64,000 nucleotides of DNA, from the NCBI GenBank assembly GCA_022701365.1, contig JAKUHH010000284.1:1084140-1148139 (forward strand), written 5' to 3'. Position numbers and translations under genes: made by a program. This document shows positions 46,334 to 57,617 of this stretch, piece after piece (positions within the stretch are counted from its first letter, which is position 1; the number at the start of each line of letters is the position of its first letter). The DNA comes from Mycocentrospora acerina (taxonomy: Eukaryota; Ascomycota; Dothideomycetes; Pleosporales). The notes under the pieces are model-generated. The model had not been told where the DNA came from. It did no database searches and saw nothing but the letters and a program-made list of their open reading frames with translations.

Positions 46334-48740
46334 ATGAGTGAGAGTGGCGGTACAGCCGCGGATAGCAATGCGCTTCCAACGGGCCGAGTGCGCAAGCGGG
46401 CATCTGAGGCTTGCACGTTCTGTCGGCGGCGAAAAGTCGGTCTTGTTGACTATCGTGCCTTGCACGCACGCAGGAGCTGACCTTGGCAGATCAAATGTAG
46501 TACTGAAAGACCCACATGTGCGAATTGCAAAACACATGGGATGATATGCAACTACGAGGCCATTGACGGTGCTCATCGCGCCCGCAGTCGTCCCATCAAA
46601 GTTGCTAGGCGAGAGAACGTGTCAGACGCCATCACTGCTACCGCATCTGTACCTCTACCAGAAAGAGACACGGCACGTGACGCAGATGTTATTCGCTCTA
46701 CCGAAACTGTAGGCACCAGACCAAACAGTGTGTCTCGCATCGTCGTCTCTGCAAATGGCATGTCCAGTTACCATGGACGCACGAGTGCGCTATTCGAGGA
46801 AAGTTCAGACGACCGAATCGCTGCCGAGACACGTCCAAAGATGCCTGAGGAATGGGTGGAGAAGGGACTCATCGCCGAAGCTGCACGACAGCGTCAACTG
46901 GAAGACGTCAACTTTCGCCTTGGAAAGCTTGACTTTGATGGTGTTGAGCCAGAACTAGGCATGCACCTGCTGTCGCTTCACTGGAACCGACAGCACCACT
47001 CATTCCTCATCACGTACCGCCCGGCTTTTATGCGTGACATGGCATGTAAGGGTCCATACTTTTCGAAACTGCTCCTGAATGCCATCTACTTTGGCGCATC
47101 CAAGTTCAGTCCGCGTCACGATGTCCGACGAGTTGCGAATGACGTGCGTACTGCTGGCTGGCAATTTCGTGAAAGAGTACGAGAGCTTCTGGGAGGAGCC
47201 CTAGACAAAAGTGAAATCACTACCATCCAGGCGCTACTTGTCATGACAAACTCACTCTTTGCACTGGGCGATGAACGCAGCGCTGCTTGGTTGTACGCTG
47301 GTCTTGCATTTCGTATGATTGTTGACCTTGGTATGCATGTGGATACGCCAGACCTTGCTAGCATTCGCAAGTTCTCAGATGAGGATTCTGAGATCCGAAG
47401 ACGTGTTTTCTGGGCTGCGTTTGGTAAGACAATCCTTGTCCAGACCATACATCTTTCTAACACATGCAACAAGTTGTCGATAAAATTCAGAGTTTGTACC
47501 AAGGTCGGCCGGTTAGCATCAAAGAATCTGACACCCTTGTCCCCATTAAATTCTTAGACACGTTTGAGGAATACGAGCATTGGGCGCCCTTTGCCTACTC
47601 TGCTCAGTCAAGTACCACCTATCAAGGTTCTCCATCATACAGCACGTCGACATTTCGATGTCTATGCCAGCTCTCTGTGATATTGAGCGACATTCTCAGT
47701 ACCATTTACACTGAGAGAACTTTTGACAAAAGCCCCGGCGAGCTTTCTACCAAGCTAGAAAGTCTTCACCTCAAGTTGACCAGCTGGTACAGTCTATTGC
47801 CAGATCATCTCGCTGTCGATGTTAAAAGAACCTCCATAACTCCACCCCCGCATGTTCTTAGTCTTCAGTAAGCGTAATAAGCAATATTAACCAATCACAG
47901 TGTACTAACAAATTCCGCAGTGCAATGTATAACGTACTCATGATCCTTATGCATCGTCCTTTTGTTGCTGATGGACACCTCTACAGCACATCTCGTGCAA
48001 TTTCAGTCAACTCATTCATGTCTTGTGCTACAGCTGCAAACGACATTGTTCAACTGCTTCGGGCTTATGACAAAGCATTTAGTGTGCGAAGGGCTCCATA
48101 CCTGATTTCATACGCAACATATGTCGCTGCCACAATTCATGCACGCATTGCAGCAAAGCGTGGGCCGGGGTCAGATGCTCACAGCAGTCTAGAAGCATGT
48201 TTGGCCATCTTTCGCGAGAACCAAGAAACAAATTGGGCTGTCCGACGTGCAAACGGGATCATACAGAGCCTGATGAAACGATTAGGAGTTGCTGTTGCTA
48301 GTCCTGAAGATCTCCAGATTGATAAAGAAATCAGTGGCAGCAGTAGTCACAGTACGCCAAACACTACTTCCGCTAGGTCAATGGGACGTGAGCCTAGTTT
48401 GCAAAGCCTTGATATTGATGGAATTATACAAAGCTTTGTTCGTGAGCAAGAAAGTTCTTTGCCATTACAAGCAGGGGCACCCAGCCGTGCTGTTACAGCG
48501 GACATGATGGCACCTGTACACCCAGGAACCACATACCATACTGGAGACATATCGGGAAGCTCGTACAACAATGGACATAATGATGCGACGGCGCAGCCTT
48601 ACGAATACAATGGAAGCTGGCTATATCAAGGAACACAGCCACTATCCGGGGATAATTCCATGTCTGTGGATGATTTGTTGTATGGCTTCAACGGTTCTGC
48701 CCTCGACAGCTTCCCTATCTTAGAATGGGATGCTACCTGA
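46334..48740 (+). CDS. Zn2Cys6 transcription factor with fungal_trans domain
   Basis: Four exons, 46334-46435, 46490-47423, 47474-47867 and 47921-48740, give 749 residues; introns are 54, 50 and 53 bp. The first intron splits the zinc cluster. After joining, six cysteines at 27, 30, 37, 44, 47 and 54 have exact C-x2-C-x6-C-x6-C-x2-C-x6-C spacing, with basic RRRKIKC. The middle part has the fungal_trans pattern (LLSLHWNRQHHSFLITYRPAF, and RRRVFWAAFVVDKIQSLYQGRPVSI across intron 2). The C-terminus is Ser/Gly/Tyr-rich and probably activating. Its place between a citrate-type carrier and a PrpF gene, and the recurring CCG/CGG palindromes, suggest it is the pathway regulator and may regulate itself. 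Confidence 0.9.
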
Positions 48741-48848
48741 AGTTTTAACAGTATTGCATTGTGGTCGAGCTGCGAAGAAAAGCAGGAAAAGAACCATCCG
48801 TTGATCTTTTACCCGCAATCGATCTACTTCAGATGGCGTCATTTGAGG

Positions 48849-48917
48849 CCGCGGTGGAACTTCGGGTAGTCGTTCCGCGGGATCACATCTGAGTTCTTGG
48901 CAGAGAAACCCGCGGGA
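48849..48917. promoter_or_regulatory. three CCGCGG motifs upstream of the PrpF-like gene
   Basis: CCGCGGGA (the TCCCGCGG octamer in reverse) at 48875-48882 and 48910-48917, and a bare CCGCGG at 48849-48854. They lie 301-369 bp before the ATG at 49218. Same motif as in the other promoters of the cluster; function inferred. Confidence 0.55.
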
Positions 48918-49217
48918 TAGAGAACGGGATCGGCCAAGGGCTCGAAACTCCCGTGGCAATTGAATTCTACGATCGATTCTCATTACAGAACGGCTTTGAC
49001 TGTCGGCAATATATGATGTAGTCAATCCTTACCATGAATAACGAAGCATATCTGTATTGGATATTTGGAGAATAGCCCTACCCTCAACCACAACAACGAC
49101 TTTTGTTGGATGCTTCCCTCACTTGTCCGATCATTGCGTCCTGAAACCCTTAAATTTTTTCCAAGATTTGTATCTTTCATTCCAGTATATCCAGCCCCAC
49201 CCGTACCAGGCTTCACC

Positions 49218-50556
49218 ATGGCAGTAGAGAGAATGCCAAGAAAGGTCCGGCACAGTCTTCCCGCTGTCTTAATGCGAGCCGGAACCTCAAAAGGCCTTTT
49301 CATACATCGTCATGATCTACCCGCTTCTGAAGCAGCATGGGCAGGCCCATTGCTTGCCGCTATGGGATCACAGAATTCAGACGCTCGACAGATTGACGGG
49401 GTTGGAGGCGCGACTTCAACGACTTCTAAAGTTGCCGTCGTATCGCCTTCGACCAGGCCAGGCGTTGATGTCGATTACACTTTTGTTCAAGTAGCAGTTG
49501 GACAAGAAGCAGTCGACTTTAGCGGAAACTGTGGGAACATGTGTTCAGGTGTTGGGCCATTCGCCCTTCAAGAAGGACTTGTACGTGCGCAGCCTGGCGA
49601 ACGAACGGTAAGCACAACAGTATGTACAGAGCTTGATGGGATACTGAATTCTTACCTAGATCGATGTCCGTATATTCAACACAAACACATCGCGACTTAT
49701 TGTCGATACTGTCCAGGTCGATGCCGACGGTTCATTCGAGGAGGACGGCGATTACATGATCCCTGGCGTCAAGGGTACCGGCAGTGAAGTAAAGGTCGCT
49801 TTTGTTGATCCTGCTGGTAGTATGACTGGAAAACTCTTTCCCACTGGCAGACGTTCTGATACTCTCATAATCAAGGAACGAAACGGACCACATTTCTCCG
49901 TTAGAGCAACCTTGATTGATGCCGCCAATCCCTTCATTGTTGTCGACGAGTCAACACTACCAGGCTATCTCAAATCCTGTGCAAAAGAGTCAGATGGTTA
50001 TCTCGAGCACATGGAGTCGATACGACGGACTGGAGCTGTTTTGATGGGCCTTGCTCCAAACACCGAAGCTGCCTCGAAAGTCCGAGGGACACCAAAACTG
50101 GCCATCGTATCTCCGCCTTCGTTTGATTCCTCGTCAGGGAGTGAGGACGAACAGGATGTGATAGGCATTCATGTATTGGCTTTCAGTATGGGGAAACCTC
50201 ATCCGAGCCTCCAGCTAACCGGGGCGGCCTGCTTAGCCTCCGCCGTATGTATCGAAGGGACAGTAGCCCATCGCATCGCATCAACGGCGAAGAGAGAATC
50301 AAATTGGATATTACCAACGCCTGAGCGGACACCAAGTCCCATCTCCGACGGAGGTGAGACCCCCCAACGATCGTCAAGTCCTGGTCTGCTGCCCGACCGG
50401 GAAACGGTGCGCATATCTCATCGAAGCGGCTCTATTCAGGTTGAGGTGTTGGCAGCAAGCTCAGAAACTTTCGCTGTAGTGGACAGATGCGTTGTCTCTC
50501 GGACGGCCCGTCGTTTGTTTGAAGGGAGAGTGTACTACTACGAACAAGTCGCCTGA
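49218..50556 (+). CDS. PrpF-family isomerase (aconitate delta-isomerase / methylaconitate isomerase-like)
   Basis: Two exons, 49218-49607 and 49660-50556, with a 52-bp intron, encode 428 residues. PrpF-family motifs are clear: VLMRAGTSKGLF near the N-terminus, QIDGVGGATSTTSKVAVV, VDFSGNCGNMCSGVGPFA (catalytic Cys loop), then PGVKGTGSEVKVAFVDPAGS and GKPHPSLQLTGAACLA. The family shifts double bonds in aconitate-type tricarboxylates; Adi1 of Ustilago maydis turns cis- into trans-aconitate. The ATG at 49218 has context caccATGg; the open frame continues upstream with an ATG at 49110 that would add 36 residues, so a targeting sequence cannot be excluded. Two low-complexity inserts (SSGSEDE, TPSPISDGGETP) lengthen it over bacterial PrpF. 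Neighbours support a tricarboxylate pathway. Confidence 0.87.
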
Positions 50557-51090
50557 CTCTCCTTGGCTGGACAAAGCCTCATGAATTTTCTCTTGTACGA
50601 CAATTGATGCGTATATATTTTATAGATAACAGAGATTTATAAACGACATAGTCGAAAATGTTAATTTCGATTTGCAGCCCGCTCTACTTCGACAGATAGC
50701 TGCGAAGACCAACGTTTGACTCCCTGTACTATCTCATTTCTTTGCCCATATCACTACATCGGCATCTTCTTTTGTCTCCTGAATAGTTGGCCTTTATTTC
50801 TCTTATATAAACACACATCAGAGATCTTCTCTAAGTGACCTCGTACAAAATGACATATGCTGCTATTGTAAAGTTCCATTGGATTCTAAATCACCTCCTC
50901 GCACTCACCAAAAAATGCCAGGACTTACTCTTGTCCTCTAGTGAGTGAATAATCCACAAATTAAGGAGAACTTTGATCGGCAGTCAATTTGGACCTCCAT
51001 TTATCATAATCGATGAATAAGTGACATTTGTCTTGCATACTTTAAATCTATGTTGGTTCAATTACTTTTTCCGCCATCTAAACTTGAAAC
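50557..51090. other. spacer between convergent genes
   Basis: Between the 3' ends of the PrpF-like gene and the UNC-93-type transporter. No feature recognised. Confidence 0.4.
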
Positions 51091-52618
51091 TCAGATCGTG
51101 GAATCTCTACCAGTTCCCGCCTTACCAGCAAGCTTCTCCTTCTCGTCCAGAGTGACAGCCTGCTCCCCGAGTGGCAGCTCGACAATAGCTGCGTCTTTCG
51201 AGACATCTGCTGCTTCGACGGGGATATGGTCCCGCACGACAAGCCAAGTAGGGAATACAGCACCAACTTTGAAGTGTTAGCGATTGAACCAAAGCTGCTT
51301 AGAATAAGACAGAGTACATACCGAGTAGGATGGTGTTCACGATCAGAGGCACACGACCTCCCTTCCACTTGCGCGTGTTGAGTCCAAATGCCACTGCCTG
51401 ACCAAAGGACTCCTGACCTCTGAGAATACCAGAGAAGCGACTCAGTTCGGAGATGTTGTCTGTTTTGGTAGCGAGAAGGTAGTACAACCAGTTTTGTAGA
51501 GATTGCCTGGCAAAGTCCCACAGGATGAGAACAAAGAATCCCTCTGTGAAGCCTGAACTCTCCCAATCGAACGTTGGCTTGTTACGGGTGTACTTCTCCT
51601 GAATGACCCAGCCGTAGATCCACGCAATGACATGGCACAAGATAACGTAGTAGAAGCCGTATACTATGCGCTTCTTCACGGCGAGCTTCTTGTAGTCGAG
51701 CAGAGTGCTCATAATCTGAGACGAGAGCAGGGTCCCGAAGTTGGCGACGAAGCCAATAAGTGCTCGTGCCCGGACGCCGAAGTAGTAGGTCTTGAAGTTG
51801 CCAGTGTACTGGTTGAAGTATGCTGCGTAGAAAATGGGCAGTAGAAGTAAAATATCCTTGCGCTTGCACACTCTCCACAATGCTTTGAATTCATCCTTGA
51901 ACGACTTCTCCGCCTTGATGATGACCTTTGAGCCATCCGCTCTTTGGACCTTTTCCGGGGGTGACAATGCAAGTGCTAGTGGGCAAGCAATGCACTGCAG
52001 TGCGATAAAGACAAGGTAAGTCTGGGATCCAACCTTGCCCTTTTTTTTCGCCGCTGCGTTGTTGTTGAGCGCAAGGACAATCGCACCACCAACAAGCGGT
52101 CCTCCTGTCCTGAACCACAGCCAGATGTTCATGTACCTTCCTCTCTTCCCCGGTTCCGGGTATCCAAGCGCCACTGTTCCCTCAGCCACCCAGAATAGAC
52201 CTGCGCTGATACCGCAAGCTGCGGCGCCAACAAGGACGAGCCAAACATTTCCGAAGCGGTTGTTGCAGTACAAACCTGCAGAGTACAGCGGGTATCCAAT
52301 CGCACCCAGGAAAAGCGTGTTTGAAAGACCAATTCGGTTAGCGACTGGTCCGCCAAAGAGGCATAGAAATCCCATGAGACCGAAAACAAGTGCATTGGCG
52401 GCGTTTACAAGGAAGGGATCCAGTGCGCCTCCTGCGCCTAGGTCGTTCATTGCGTTCCATAGACCGGGGGCCATGAAACCAACACCTCCAATCACAAAGG
52501 CATTGAAAAGGGAAGAGTGGTACCATTTTCGCTCGACATCGTGGGTAGAGGGCGCATTTGATGTTGGTAGAGATACATCTTCAATGGACGGCCGTTTGGC
52601 GAAATCGGAAGTCGCCAT
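51091..52618 (-). CDS. UNC-93-type MFS transporter
   Basis: Two exons on the minus strand, 52618-51322 and 51266-51091, give 490 residues; the 55-bp intron (gtatgt, GCTAAC branch, acceptor aag) joins the last transmembrane stretch (NTILLVGAVFPTWLV) to a 45-residue polar tail. Conserved segments include FNAFVIGGVGFMAPGLWNAMNDLGAG, GLFWVAEGTVALGYPEPGKRG and NQYTGNFKTYYFG, the pattern of the fungal UNC-93/DUF895 transporter group. About eleven to twelve hydrophobic helices. Substrate unknown. It lies within the putative tricarboxylate cluster but its promoter lacks CCGCGG; a different palindrome, caacggccgttg, is at 52846-52857, 228 bp before its ATG. Confidence 0.87.
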
Positions 52619-54277
52619 CTTGAGCGGGCGATTGCACGAATAAACAAATCCACGGCAAAACGTACAGCTTCAGCATTTTCACTGCAACGACGCATGACCA
52701 TATATATATACATATATGTTCTTCTAGAATTCAAGATTCATGACCTTTCGCTACAAGTACAGTCGTTACATCGCGACGAAAATTTGACGGTGTTGGAGAT
52801 GTCGACATTACAGGGAATAGATGATGCGCGTGATAACTGTCGAATCAACGGCCGTTGTGGCCGCAGGAGCTCCACACACAGCCCGCAGTGTATTACCAAG
52901 AGAGGAAGGTTAGTAGGAGAGAGTGCAGCACAAAGAACGATCCACTGACGTTTGTGATGTCGTGACGGGCAATTTTGCGCTTGCGACCTACGCGAGGTTG
53001 TGTCGAAGTGATAAGGTGGCAACGGTGGAGGCCGGCTGACTGCGACTTACGAACAGGAGAGAGACTTGTCTCGCCTCTTTGTTGATGTAACACAATTCAA
53101 CACCATGACTCGAATACTCTGCACAATGGGAGGCCCCGACAATGACTGTTGACTTCAAGTGTCCACACCTCAGCAATGGCTAGACGTGAAGCTTTTATGA
53201 CCACGTAGAGTGGTATTATGAGCTTGAACACTTTCCTCTTATTTCCTCATTTATATCTTCGCTGACACGAATGTGGAAATCTCTACGTAGTCTTCCTTGT
53301 CTCCTGCTAGATTTGACATTCTTCTGTTCTCTTACCAATGCGGCTTTTTTCACGCGCTCCAATGGCCCCCAGTGTTGGCAACCACGTGGAAAAAGATGAT
53401 ATAAAATAGAGATGGTGCAACAGATTTCAGCCATTCTGCCTAAAAGAAGACTCCTACAGCATCGTACTTGCAGCTATAGCTACAATCCTTACTAGTTCAT
53501 GCGCGTTTACCGCCTATCACCTCACAATAAGCATCAGTCAGAGGCTTGGCAATTGTAAGAGAAGGGAAATTATATGTATACACCTAAAGTCGTAGGTTTT
53601 CTTGGAAGTATTCAGCTGTCTATTTCCAGCGTTCCGAGTATCTCTGCCCGACAACTTATCACTTGATTGCACGAAAAGCTGCATCGTGTACATCACACTG
53701 AGGAAATGTTTATGATCTTTGAAAAGTTCTATCATTTATCGAAGAAACTTCCTTGATTCTACCTACTTAGTCACCTGCTATTCGATTTCCTAGAGCCCAT
53801 GTTTTTGAGTTTATATCTGCAACTTATTGGAAATAGCCAGAAGACCTTAGTACGTTTTCCCAGAAAATTGCTGCTTTGCATGTTGCAAGTGCGATTTCTA
53901 GAACCTTGGTCAGATACCTATTCTTGGCGATATCTTGGAAGGTTTGCGTGAGGGGGTTGCTGTCACGAATGCAACGCATGATGAGCTGATCGTCTTTACA
54001 ACGACTTAGCCAGCGAACGGGAGGCTCCAAAGTCTTCTCAAAGGATCCCAACTTTCACATTGGTATGATGAAGGAAAAGAGTTTTGAAATATGCGTATGT
54101 TAACATTCTATCAGCTATTGCGTGCAGACATGGCTGAGGTGGAGTTTTCAATTGGTAACTACCTGGTAGGCCAAGATGTATCATTTGGTGCTAATTATTT
54201 GACTAAATTTCTTTGCTCTTTAATCCGCTCGACTCTCAACTACTTCAAACTTCACATACGGTTTTCGAGATGTACTC
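52619..54277. other. intergenic region, transporter promoter and spacer
   Basis: Holds the promoter of the UNC-93-type gene, with a 12-bp perfect palindrome (caacggccgttg) at 52846-52857, and a short alternating tatatatatacatatat tract near 52701-52717. Open frames are under 100 codons without known families. Confidence 0.45.
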
Positions 54278-55693
54278 CTATATTCGCGCTCTCCATTTTG
54301 ATCCCACCAGCGAGAAACGCGTCGCGAGTAGCAAGCCACCCGCGACAAAGAAAGACGTCCCAGCCCAAATATTAGCATACGTATAACTCCCACCATGCTG
54401 CTGAATAAGGGCACCCGCCAACGGCGGGCCAGTGAAACTTGAGAAGCTCACGATCGTAAAAGCCATGCCCATCCTCACACCGCCTTTATTCAAATCGGGC
54501 GATTTACTTAGCGAGCTGATGGCTGCAGGCCATAACGCTTGGATGACGGCACTTGCAGAGCCATAAATGACGGCAAAAGCATACAAGGCACCGACGGAAT
54601 GTATGCCAATCCATCCAAACATCATAATGCCGCAGATGAACACAAACGGGATCAAAATGTTGAGGCTTCCAACCTTGTCGGCGAAGTAACTTGGAAGAAG
54701 ACGAAAGAGGAAACCCATGCATATTTGCGTGAGAAGAAGATTGATAGACTCCTGGTAGCTCACGCCCAAGAAATTGCGCCCATATGAGCCAATGTAGAAA
54801 AAGGCAAAGTAGAGGCCCCAAAATGCAAAGAACATGCCCATGCAGTATAGTGAGTATGGAGCTTCTTTGAACGACTCCCAGTCAACCAGCGGTCCGGATT
54901 TTCGTGGGGGTAGACGAGTACGGTACAAGGCGATTGTGATGATGTTGAGAGCCAGCATGATGAACCCGATAATGCGTATAGTCCATGGAAAACCGATGCG
55001 TGGCAGACATTGCTGGACGACAATGGGAAAGACAACGCCGCCTGTACATGATCCTAATGCAGTGAAGCCCAAAGCAAACGCGCGTCTTTTCACAAAATAC
55101 GTGGATACCAGGGCCATGGCAGGACAGAATTGAAGCCCGTTTGCGATTCCGAGACACACCCCCTGGGAACAGAATAGCTGCCATAGCTTGGTCGATTCGG
55201 CCATGGTGAAGATCCCCAGCATCTGAAAGAGTGCGCCTGCAATATAACAATGTCGGAACAGACCAGCATCTGTGGCCCGGCCAGTAAAAGCTCCAATGCC
55301 GAAGAGGAAAAACACCTGTATAGAGCCTATCCAGGATACTGTCGATGGCTCTATGTGCAGATCATTTACGTAGTACGTCTGGTACACTCCGAAAGACGTG
55401 AAGAACCCAAAAGTGGTGAAAATTGTGAGGTGGCAACAAAGGACTTGCGTCCAAGCTATCAGACCGCCATCGGGTGCGGGCCCGGGATCTACCCACGAGG
55501 TTGCTGCAGACCTTCGCGATAGAATCTTTGCGAGTCCGGATTCGTGCTCTTTTGGCGTGTTTATGGGTTGTCGTTGTTCTGATCCTTCTTCGACGCGCTT
55601 GATCTCGTCATAGCTAGTTTCAGACTCATGCTGGTGGGCAATGGCATTTTCCTCCAGGTCGTGTTTATTGCGTTCCACGGTTGACCTAGCCAT
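54278..55693 (-). CDS. MCT-type MFS transporter (monocarboxylate porter-like)
   Basis: Single exon, 471 residues, starting at ATG 55693. After a polar N-terminus of about 75 residues come the MCT-type opening motif PDGGLIAWTQVLCCHL and about twelve transmembrane helices, with FFTSFGVYQTYYV, SWIGSIQVFFLF and FVKRRAFALGFTALGSCTGGVVFPI. This fits the fungal monocarboxylate porter group, which includes carriers of carboxylates and riboflavin. The C-terminus is short and basic. A CCCGCGGGG site lies about 250 bp upstream, so the gene may belong to the regulon of the Zn2Cys6 factor at 46334, possibly as an exporter or importer of the pathway acid. This link is inferred. Confidence 0.87.
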   Translation of the reverse strand: MARSTVERNKHDLEENAIAHQHESETSYDEIKRVEEGSEQRQPINTPKEHESGLAKILSRRSAATSWVDPGPAPDGGLIAWTQVLCCHLTIFTTFGFFTSFGVYQTYYVNDLHIEPSTVSWIGSIQVFFLFGIGAFTGRATDAGLFRHCYIAGALFQMLGIFTMAESTKLWQLFCSQGVCLGIANGLQFCPAMALVSTYFVKRRAFALGFTALGSCTGGVVFPIVVQQCLPRIGFPWTIRIIGFIMLALNIITIALYRTRLPPRKSGPLVDWESFKEAPYSLYCMGMFFAFWGLYFAFFYIGSYGRNFLGVSYQESINLLLTQICMGFLFRLLPSYFADKVGSLNILIPFVFICGIMMFGWIGIHSVGALYAFAVIYGSASAVIQALWPAAISSLSKSPDLNKGGVRMGMAFTIVSFSSFTGPPLAGALIQQHGGSYTYANIWAGTSFFVAGGLLLATRFSLVGSKWRARI

Positions 55694-56402
55694 GCTGTTG
55701 ATAATCTCCGAGATGGAGATGAAATTGAGGATAAATGATTTTCAATGGAGTCACGACCATGAGAGATGGAAGGTGACCCGACGCATGGAAATATCAGAAA
55801 AGTTATCTCCGCAGCATGTATGACCAATCTGCTGCATGAAACGAGTGCGCATCTTTGCCGGAAACGATCGAATGACTGGTTCACCGTGAAGTTTTGCTCT
55901 TACAGCCAATTGACAAGATGGATAATGATTACGGATACTGCCCGCGGGGCCTCGAACGGCTACCTCGGCAGGCATTTGCCCAATCTGGGGTATCAAAGGC
56001 CGACATCCAACAAGCAACTACTGCCAGGTACCCGATAGCATTGAAAGTGCAAGCATCGCTTATGAAACTTATCAATACAAGCCTGAAAAAGATTATATGG
56101 GTGATTCATATAGCTGTTGTCCTAACTCGATCATCTTTACGAGTGGCCTCTGCCTCTTCCTTCCCATCTTAAAATTCATTTGGCTTAGTTCGATTTCATT
56201 CGTGCAATCTTTCTGATCTTTTCATCAAGCTTTACGTTGGGTTTCGCCGTCTTGTCCCGCTGAGATCAACGGCTTGGACAGCGGAAGCGAACCCTACGCG
56301 GTGCCAAGGCCAGGGTACACGAAGAACTCCACTCTACATGACTCGTTGCAAGTTATTGAATTTGTCCTGCATGTCCAATCATCCTAATCACATTTCGACG
56401 CA
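55694..56402. other. divergent promoter region
   Basis: Separates the MCT-type transporter (minus) from the rhodanese gene (plus). Apart from the CCCGCGGG palindrome listed separately, nothing is recognised. Confidence 0.4.
55941..55948. promoter_or_regulatory. CCCGCGGG palindrome upstream of the MCT-type transporter
   Basis: Perfect 8-bp palindrome, 248 bp before the ATG at 55693. It shares the CCGCGG core with the sites near the Dal5-type, carrier/regulator and PrpF genes but lacks the TCCC flank. Assignment to the same regulator is tentative. Confidence 0.4.
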
Positions 56403-57617
56403 ATGGACGCTCCCTCTAAGACACAAGACAACTCTGATCCACTGTCATACACATGCACATGTTCTGCGCAGGACTTGAGCGGGCAAATCCTGCTCTTTTA
56501 CCGCTACTGGGATAACTCGCCCCGCCTCCCACTTGAACATTCCCTACTGGCCCAGGACTCCCAATCACTGGCGGAATTTCACAAAGGGCTAGCCGAACAA
56601 TTTGATCTAGGGGGGAAATTTAGAATCGCAAAAGAAGGATTCAACATCACACTTGGTGGATGCGCTTCATCCATTGCGGAATACATCGAGGCGTGTCGTA
56701 ACCATTGGTCTTTCTCTGGTCTTGATCTCTCAACTACAGAAGCGCGAAATGCATACTTCAAGCCTACGCCCGGCTGTGCCTGTGCATTTAGCAACAAAGC
56801 CTCTATCAAAGTAACATCTGAAATCACACCACTGGGAATCACAAACTACTCACCATCAACTTGGTCCAATGTCATCTCTCTATCCCCCTCCAACTTCCAT
56901 AATCTCTGCAAAGAGGGCTCAACACCACTCATCGATGTCCGGAACCACTACGAGTCCCGCATCGGCTATTTTGTCACCAGTAACAACGAAATAGCTATCC
57001 GACCTGCAGTGCGGAGATTTAGCCAGTGGCCTGGGTACGTAACGAGGCATGTCCTCGGAAACGACGTCGCCAAAAAACCCATCGCAACGTATTGTACAGG
57101 TGGTATCCGCTGCGAAAAGGGCGCACGATGGATGCAAGAAGCGCTGGCTGCAGAGGGAGACCGAGGTGATACTCCAGTGTATACGCTCCACGGAGGGATT
57201 GTGGCATATCAGGCATGGATACAGCAAGAAATTGAGGGAGGGCGGATGAAACAGGAAGACAGCTTCTTCAAAGGGAAGAACTACGTGTTTGATGCTCGAG
57301 GTTCGATAGGCGCGGAAGATGATTCCCGAGAAAAGGTCTCAACGTGCCATGGATGCGGCCAATCGGAGGATCGTCTTGGAAAGTGTACTGGAGCGGGATG
57401 TCATTTGGTTCTTGTCATCTGCGAACAATGTGAGAAGAGAGGCCAAGTCCGATGCTGTGAAGACTGCGGGCATTTGGAGATTTTACAACAGCAAGGCACA
57501 GGAACCAAAGGAAGACGAATGTGTGGTTGTGAAAGTGAGCGGGAGAGGTCACTGTGGGGGGATAAAGGAGCACGAATCAAGCAGGCAAAGAAGAAACAAG
57601 ACATACAGATGAAATGA
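56403..57617 (+). CDS. rhodanese-domain protein of the TrhO/UPF0176 family
   Basis: Single exon, 404 residues. The N-terminal part (about 20-160) matches the acylphosphatase-like domain of the family (FRIAKEGFNITLGG). A rhodanese domain follows (about 170-285) with PLIDVRNHYESRIG and the catalytic loop CTGGIRCEKGA (Cys about 233), then YTLHGGIVAYQAWI. A cysteine-rich C-terminus (CHGCG, CEQC, CCEDCG, C-G-C) looks like a zinc-binding domain. Bacterial TrhO hydroxylates uridine 34 of tRNA with oxygen; the family's Cys in the rhodanese loop is essential there. A role in tRNA modification is likely but unproven in fungi. The last 30 residues are charged and lysine-rich. Confidence 0.85.
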   Translation: MDAPSKTQDNSDPLSYTCTCSAQDLSGQILLFYRYWDNSPRLPLEHSLLAQDSQSLAEFHKGLAEQFDLGGKFRIAKEGFNITLGGCASSIAEYIEACRNHWSFSGLDLSTTEARNAYFKPTPGCACAFSNKASIKVTSEITPLGITNYSPSTWSNVISLSPSNFHNLCKEGSTPLIDVRNHYESRIGYFVTSNNEIAIRPAVRRFSQWPGYVTRHVLGNDVAKKPIATYCTGGIRCEKGARWMQEALAAEGDRGDTPVYTLHGGIVAYQAWIQQEIEGGRMKQEDSFFKGKNYVFDARGSIGAEDDSREKVSTCHGCGQSEDRLGKCTGAGCHLVLVICEQCEKRGQVRCCEDCGHLEILQQQGTGTKGRRMCGCESERERSLWGDKGARIKQAKKKQDIQMK

